Of a stretch of 64,000 bases of DNA, positions 59,992 to 64,000 are shown in pieces. Every line of letters begins with the position of its first letter. Within the stretch, counting starts at the first letter, position 1. The translations under genes were made by a program, and so were the position numbers. This DNA comes from Desulfurococcales archaeon (GTDB lineage: Archaea; Thermoproteota; Thermoprotei_A; Sulfolobales; Desulfurococcaceae). The stretch spans positions 62,001-126,000 of the forward strand of contig JALVYU010000026.1 of NCBI GenBank assembly GCA_027022365.1, written 5' to 3'. The notes beneath the pieces are model-generated. The model made no database searches. It was not told where the DNA came from and saw only the letters and a program-made list of their open reading frames with translations.

Positions 59992-60057
59992 GTGTTATCT
60001 CATTTTCTTGATTGGGGAATAATTGTTAGAGTGGTTATTTAAACATGTTTAAAAAAC

Positions 60058-60375
60058 TCAGAATGGAGCAATAACGATGTCGGCAAAGTCCACTGGTAAT
60101 GGGAGATTCCTAGATTTGTAGTACTCGTACTTTTCTTCGAGGAATTTGAGGAATCTTGGGCAATTATCATATCTACCGTCACGGTCGCATTTCTCGCCTA
60201 GCGCTATGAAGCACATACCTGTTTTCTTGTCATAGTACGGGCATATCTTGTGGTGGTGCTTGGCGCTTCTCAGCATACGCTGTATCCAGCGCTGTTTCTC
60301 ACTCGTGTTTTTCTCGGATTTTTTCTCGAGGGCTTTCTGGAGCTCGTCGTCTGAAACATATGAGCCTGCACACAT
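60058..60375 (-). CDS. Hypothetical Cys/His-containing protein (105 aa)
   Basis: ATG at 60375. A charged helix (DDELQKALEKKSEKNTSEKQ) precedes a cluster of possible metal ligands: AKHHHKICPYYDKKTGMC, GEKCDRDGRYDNCPRF, so a zinc or Fe-S site is possible. No named family recognised. Stands alone between DUF2283 and the glycosidase. Confidence 0.58.
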   Translation of the reverse strand: MCAGSYVSDDELQKALEKKSEKNTSEKQRWIQRMLRSAKHHHKICPYYDKKTGMCFIALGEKCDRDGRYDNCPRFLKFLEEKYEYYKSRNLPLPVDFADIVIAPF

Positions 60376-60470
60376 AGTTTATCGCCTCCTCCGATAAAAT
60401 CGTAGAGATTATTGGCAACACTGTATTGCCTAATATAAGCTAGATGTATTCAAAAACTTATAAGAATATC

Positions 60471-61733
60471 TTATGGTATTTTTTCCCCATATTTCTCGAG
60501 TAGATCGTCAGGGATGCCCCTGTTCTTGATTATCTCCTTGTATGCGTAGAAGCTTTTCCTGGGCTTACGTTTGAATGTGGTATAATCGACTTCCACTAGG
60601 CCGAATCTTTTATCGTAACCTTTATCCCATTCGAAGTTGTCGAGAATACTCCAGTAGAAGTAGCCATTAACATCGACGCCCTCGCTCAATGCTTTATGTG
60701 TGTATTGTAGATGCCTTACAATCGATAATATTCTATCCTCATCGTTTTCCATAGCCACCCCGTTCTCCGTTATTATAATCTGTAAACCATACCTGTTCCA
60801 CGTCTTCTTAAGGACTTCGTATAGCCCTCTGGGATAGATACAGTAGCCCATGAGTGTGCATTTGTCTGTCTGTATAGGCTCTACGTCGAGATGAAGTTTC
60901 AGTGGGTTCAGAGTATATTTCACCTTCATACCAGTGTAGTAGTTTAGCCCTATGAAGTCAAGTTTTGACTCCGGTATATCGTATTCCTTCCTTATTATCT
61001 TGAGTTTGCCGGAGAGTATCCCGTCGATGAAGCTCCAGTTAAACATTTGTTCAGCCTTCAGACAAGCTTGTACATCTTTTTCTTTATCACTATATGGCTC
61101 AAAGTAAATCATGTTCTTGGCTATGCTTACCTTGCCTATATCGTGTAGTATTTCATAGGCTCTCGCGTATGCGTAAGCCATATTAGCGGCTACTTGTTCT
61201 GCTATGAAGAGGTTTTTCTTCATAGGAGGCCAGTGCCCCTCGATATAGCTCTCCACCATATACACTATCGGCTCGTTAAAGACAAGCCAGTAATTAACGT
61301 CTGAGAATTCGTTGGCAATGGTCTCTACGTAGTTAATGAAGTAATCTATGTTCTCCCGTTTCTCCCAACCACCTAGTTTGTAGAACCAGATAGGATTAGT
61401 AAAGTGGTGGAGCGTTAACATAGGCTCTATTCCATGGTCTCTCAGTAGATCAACTATTTCCCTGTATCGGGATAAAGCCTCATAGTTAACGTAGTCTTTC
61501 TCTGGATAGATCCGGCTCCACTCTATCGAGAACCTATACATATCCACTCCAAGATCCGCCAGTAGCTCTATGTCTTCCTGGTATCTATTCCAATGATCGG
61601 TTGCTTTGCCGGATTTATATGGTAGTTTGCCCATTTCTTCGAAGAGCCACCAGTCAGAATATTTGTTGTCTCCTTCTATCTGATATGCTGAAGCGGAGAC
61701 TCCAAATATGAAGCTCTCTGGAAATTTTAGCAA
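60471..61733 (-). CDS. Family 1 glycoside hydrolase (beta-glycosidase)
   Basis: 420 residues, TIM barrel. N-terminal LKFPESFIFGVSASAYQIEG is the GH1 signature. The acid/base Glu is in YWLVFNEPIVYM (about 166), the nucleophile Glu in LQIIITENGVAM (about 315), and NGYFYWSILDNFEWDKGYDK closes the active site. No signal peptide, so cytosolic. Shorter than the 480-490-residue LacS-type enzymes, closer to the compact Pyrococcus-type group. It suggests use of beta-linked sugars. Confidence 0.94.
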   Translation of the reverse strand: MLKFPESFIFGVSASAYQIEGDNKYSDWWLFEEMGKLPYKSGKATDHWNRYQEDIELLADLGVDMYRFSIEWSRIYPEKDYVNYEALSRYREIVDLLRDHGIEPMLTLHHFTNPIWFYKLGGWEKRENIDYFINYVETIANEFSDVNYWLVFNEPIVYMVESYIEGHWPPMKKNLFIAEQVAANMAYAYARAYEILHDIGKVSIAKNMIYFEPYSDKEKDVQACLKAEQMFNWSFIDGILSGKLKIIRKEYDIPESKLDFIGLNYYTGMKVKYTLNPLKLHLDVEPIQTDKCTLMGYCIYPRGLYEVLKKTWNRYGLQIIITENGVAMENDEDRILSIVRHLQYTHKALSEGVDVNGYFYWSILDNFEWDKGYDKRFGLVEVDYTTFKRKPRKSFYAYKEIIKNRGIPDDLLEKYGEKIP

Positions 61734-61820
61734 GAACTAGCACCTGTAATAACTATGTCTTAATGAAATAAATGGTTTTAGAACAACGTGCCAATAATAC
61801 TAGGGCTGTGTAATCGTTGT

Positions 61821-62120
61821 TTAGTAGAGAAATAATTCTTCCCGTAATCCCCTAATATCTCGACGGCCTGTCTCGATGACTTTGACCCCGTTTTCCTCTA
61901 TCTTGAACCGCGTCTCATCGTCTACGTCTGATATAAATATTAGCGAGGGATCATATTCGTCGAAAAGCTCCTCGAGAAAATCTATTCCCTTGTCAGAATA
62001 TCTGTTATCTATGGTAGTAGATTCACCATTGTCTATGTTCAGCACGAGTATCTCTCTCGAATCCTTGAGGCCACCGACATTATCTCCTTTCTTAAGTATC
62101 AATACTATGTATCCCTTCAA
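61821..62120 (-). CDS. Small hypothetical protein (99 aa)
   Basis: ATG at 62120. Alternating strands and helices: GYIVLILKKGDNVGG, SREILVLNIDNGESTTIDNR, FDEYDPSLIFISDVDDETRF, VKVIETGRRDIRGL. Could be a small Rossmann-like or DUF-type fold. No motif identified. Divergent from the AGOG gene. Confidence 0.55.
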   Translation of the reverse strand: MKGYIVLILKKGDNVGGLKDSREILVLNIDNGESTTIDNRYSDKGIDFLEELFDEYDPSLIFISDVDDETRFKIEENGVKVIETGRRDIRGLREELFLY

Positions 62121-62196
62121 CTACGTATCACCTGTAGCTTGGTACTTCAATTAGTATTTTAAACGGTTAATATATTATCTTGAATGATGACCAAGA

Positions 62197-63099
62197 ATGT
62201 ACAGGATAGATATCAAAAGATGTAGAGAAATAGGTGTATTTCTTAAGTCTCTTCCCGAGATCCTTGAAATAATTGATTTGATCGAGGAACATGATAGGCA
62301 GTATATAGCTCTAAGAGAACTATCAAGGAAGATCCCAGCAAATATCGCTACCAATATGGTTATAGCTAATGCGCTCATAAGTTATTTCTTGACCGGTAAA
62401 GGCGAAGACTATTGGAGCGAATTCGCCAATTTCTTACTGGCCAAGAGATCATTGTTGTCGGAGAAGCTTAAATGCAGTGATCTATTAGCTCTTCATAGGG
62501 AATTCCTAGGTTTCTCTAGGTTCAATAAATTATCGTTACGCAACAAGTATGCTAGGTTAGAGAAGTACTATCGCTCAAACATATGTGTTAAGATAATGGT
62601 CGATCCGTTCCGGTATACCAATGATATAGCTAGGCTGGCCAGAGATTTAGCCAAGATTACTGGTTCAAGAGAAACCAGCAAGACAATAGTTTTTGCATCC
62701 AAGATGTACTGGTATATCTGTAGGGCTCTCGGAAGAAAGGTTTCCGGAGATATAGGCATGCCCATTGATAGGAGGAACGCATTCATATCCCTTAGCTCGG
62801 GACTCGTAAAAGGATGTAATTCCAGCATAGAAGAATGTGTCTCGGAACTAATATCTGTAAAATACTCAAAGCTACTTGTCAGAGCATGGGAGACTGTCAA
62901 ACATCATTCAGGAATACCCCTTTATAGGCTCGATGCACTGACCTGGAATATAGCCCCTCATATCAGGTATGCTGAGAGCCCTACATCAGCAGTAGGCAGT
63001 TTCTGCCGATGCTTTCCTAGAATCTGTGGCAAGTATCCTGAGCAGATCAAAGCACTAATATGGGAGCTCGGCAGGCAAATACTTGGGGCCAGAACATAA
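62197..63099 (+). CDS. AGOG-type archaeal 8-oxoguanine DNA glycosylase/lyase
   Basis: 300 residues. The family hallmark is the modified helix-hairpin-helix region with ETSKTIVFASKMYWYICRAL (candidate Schiff-base Lys at 162 or 169), followed by GMPIDRRNAFISLSSGL with the catalytic Asp191. The helical N-terminal half (IDLIEEHDRQYIALRELSRK) fits. Longer than the roughly 255-residue Pyrobaculum enzyme. It removes oxidised guanine; with the AlkA-like gene it gives two base-excision enzymes in this region. AGOG is found in archaea. Confidence 0.85.
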   Translation: MYRIDIKRCREIGVFLKSLPEILEIIDLIEEHDRQYIALRELSRKIPANIATNMVIANALISYFLTGKGEDYWSEFANFLLAKRSLLSEKLKCSDLLALHREFLGFSRFNKLSLRNKYARLEKYYRSNICVKIMVDPFRYTNDIARLARDLAKITGSRETSKTIVFASKMYWYICRALGRKVSGDIGMPIDRRNAFISLSSGLVKGCNSSIEECVSELISVKYSKLLVRAWETVKHHSGIPLYRLDALTWNIAPHIRYAESPTSAVGSFCRCFPRICGKYPEQIKALIWELGRQILGART

Positions 63100-63129
63100 T
63101 AGTATGATGATACTATACGGTGTCCATGC

Positions 63130-63831
63130 ATGGATGCGATTGATCTGTCCTCAGCAACAATGGTTGATGAAAAACATGAATATATAGTAGTGCTGCCTCT
63201 CGGAAGCACAGAGTATCATTTTAACAAGTTACCGTTTGGCGTCGATACTTTTATCGCTGATAAGTTAGCCAAACTACTGATACACAGTATTGACGGAGAA
63301 CAGGATAAATACAAGGTGCTCCTTTTACCAGTACTTCCTTACGGTTCGTCGATAGAGTGGCTGGAATGGCCTGGAACAATATCAATAAAGCCCCAAACAT
63401 ATTACGAGCTTATATCAGATATTATCGAATCGCTGGAACAAAGACTCCGGATAAAAGGATATATCATTGTCAATGGGCACGGCGGAAACTATAGCATAGT
63501 CGAGAGATATGCACAGCGGTTTTGGAATAAGTATCATAAGCCCTTCATAGTCATCGACATATGGAGAGCAGCCGGCGATCTCGGCCTAAAATATTGTCAT
63601 GCTTGCTGTACCGAGATAAAACTCTACAACGCATTAAACGATATAGCATCTGATGATAAATGCGTCGACAATCCGATAGAACACGGGGGTCTAAGGGGAA
63701 GGTATTCGCCATTATCCGCTGGAGCTGAGGGGTATGTTGAGCCGCATGATCTAGTTGAATATCTAAAACAATTGTTCGCGAAAGCAATTGAAATCATAAC
63801 TGATTCTACGTATTCTTTAGATAATCATTAA
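63130..63831 (+). CDS. arfB: Creatininase-family deformylase of the archaeal riboflavin pathway
   Basis: 233 residues. Creatininase fold with VVLPLGSTEYHFNKLPFGVD, LLPVLPYGSSIEWLEWPGTI, YIIVNGHGGNYSIVERY and the late acidic/His site DNPIEHGGLRGRYSPLSAGA. Archaeal members of this family remove the formyl group from the product of ArfA, giving the diaminopyrimidinone used for riboflavin and F420. The TEYH loop differs from the more common G-S-x-E-Q/A-H; the GHGGN metal site is intact. Paired functionally with arfA-rib genes at 2-4.5 kb though 59 kb away; the AGOG gene is just upstream. Confidence 0.78.
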   Translation: MDAIDLSSATMVDEKHEYIVVLPLGSTEYHFNKLPFGVDTFIADKLAKLLIHSIDGEQDKYKVLLLPVLPYGSSIEWLEWPGTISIKPQTYYELISDIIESLEQRLRIKGYIIVNGHGGNYSIVERYAQRFWNKYHKPFIVIDIWRAAGDLGLKYCHACCTEIKLYNALNDIASDDKCVDNPIEHGGLRGRYSPLSAGAEGYVEPHDLVEYLKQLFAKAIEIITDSTYSLDNH

Positions 63832-63888
63832 TATTCTTCAAATAGAATTTTTCAATGTAATACAGTTGTTACGAGGTAATATCAGGCC

Positions 63889-64000
63889 TTGGACTCTCAC
63901 CTTGTCGAAAAAGGAATAGTGGTGGAGACAACCGTATCGATAGACCCGTTTAGACTGATGAGTAGGCGTGGCTACAAGTGGTTCGGCATAATACCTGTTA
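63889..64000 (+). CDS. N-terminal fragment of unrecognised protein
   Basis: TTG 63889 (GAGGT upstream) reads MDSHLVEKGIVVETTVSIDP and continues FRLMSRRGYKWFGIIPV to the window end; a GTG at about 63919 is an alternative start. Too short to name. Confidence 0.45.
   Translation, partial: MDSHLVEKGIVVETTVSIDPFRLMSRRGYKWFGIIPV

Overview
The window reads as a hyperthermophilic crenarchaeon (Thermoproteota), most likely Desulfurococcales-like. The reasons are archaeal-type riboflavin enzymes, mannosylglycerate synthesis, an AGOG-type 8-oxoguanine glycosylase, archaeal tryptophanyl-tRNA synthetase, a translin homologue, GTG/TTG starts with GGTGA-type ribosome sites, and five GC-rich tRNA genes of which four carry introns. 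The genus cannot be fixed from sequence reading alone.

Host backbone 1 (1-15.4 kb): a riboflavin operon on the minus strand (ribB-ribC-ribH-arfA) faces a divergent amidohydrolase. It is followed by trpS, 3-hexulose-6-phosphate synthase, a 5-formyl-THF cyclo-ligase-like gene, a GGPP synthase, glutamate dehydrogenase, the divergent mannosylglycerate pair mpgS/mpgP, a frameshifted CPA2 antiporter and rubrerythrin. The deformylase arfB of the same riboflavin pathway lies at the far end of the window (63.1 kb).

Accessory block (15.4-48.6 kb): a mosaic of acquired DNA. Its left part has a tyrosine integrase with a zinc ribbon, a serine recombinase, unknown genes, a truncated second integrase and a GC-rich structured RNA candidate. 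Next is a strikingly AT-rich peptide-modification locus (22.8-28.9 kb). It holds a 46-residue precursor-like peptide with a Cys-rich tail, three radical SAM/SPASM enzymes, a BpsA (branched polyamine synthase)-like enzyme and an MFS exporter, arranged as two divergent operons. Then comes a GC-richer conjugative or plasmid-like element (29.3-45.8 kb). It has a replication-like protein with internal GAGAC repeats, many winged-helix regulators, a TFB-like/TBP-like gene pair and a second TFB-like gene broken by an in-frame TAG. It also has a HerA/VirD4-like ATPase with its companion protein, a polytopic VirB6/CedA-like protein, pilin-like proteins and a VirB2/CedA1-like small pilin. An AbrB-like protein, a HEPN/nucleotidyltransferase pair behind a long palindrome and decayed fragments close the block.

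Host backbone 2 (48.6-64 kb): tRNA-Tyr, translin, tRNA-Gly, an eight-CBS protein, tRNA-Glu, an ArsR-like regulator, flavin reductase, a phosphoribosyltransferase, CTP synthase with a decayed pyrF directly downstream, a COG3044-type ATPase, an AlkA-like glycosylase, tRNA-Ser, tRNA-Leu, a GH1 glycosidase, AGOG and arfB.

The two most unusual systems are the archaeal RiPP-like locus and the mobile-element-borne TFB-like/TBP-like pair next to a Ced/type IV secretion-like DNA transfer module.
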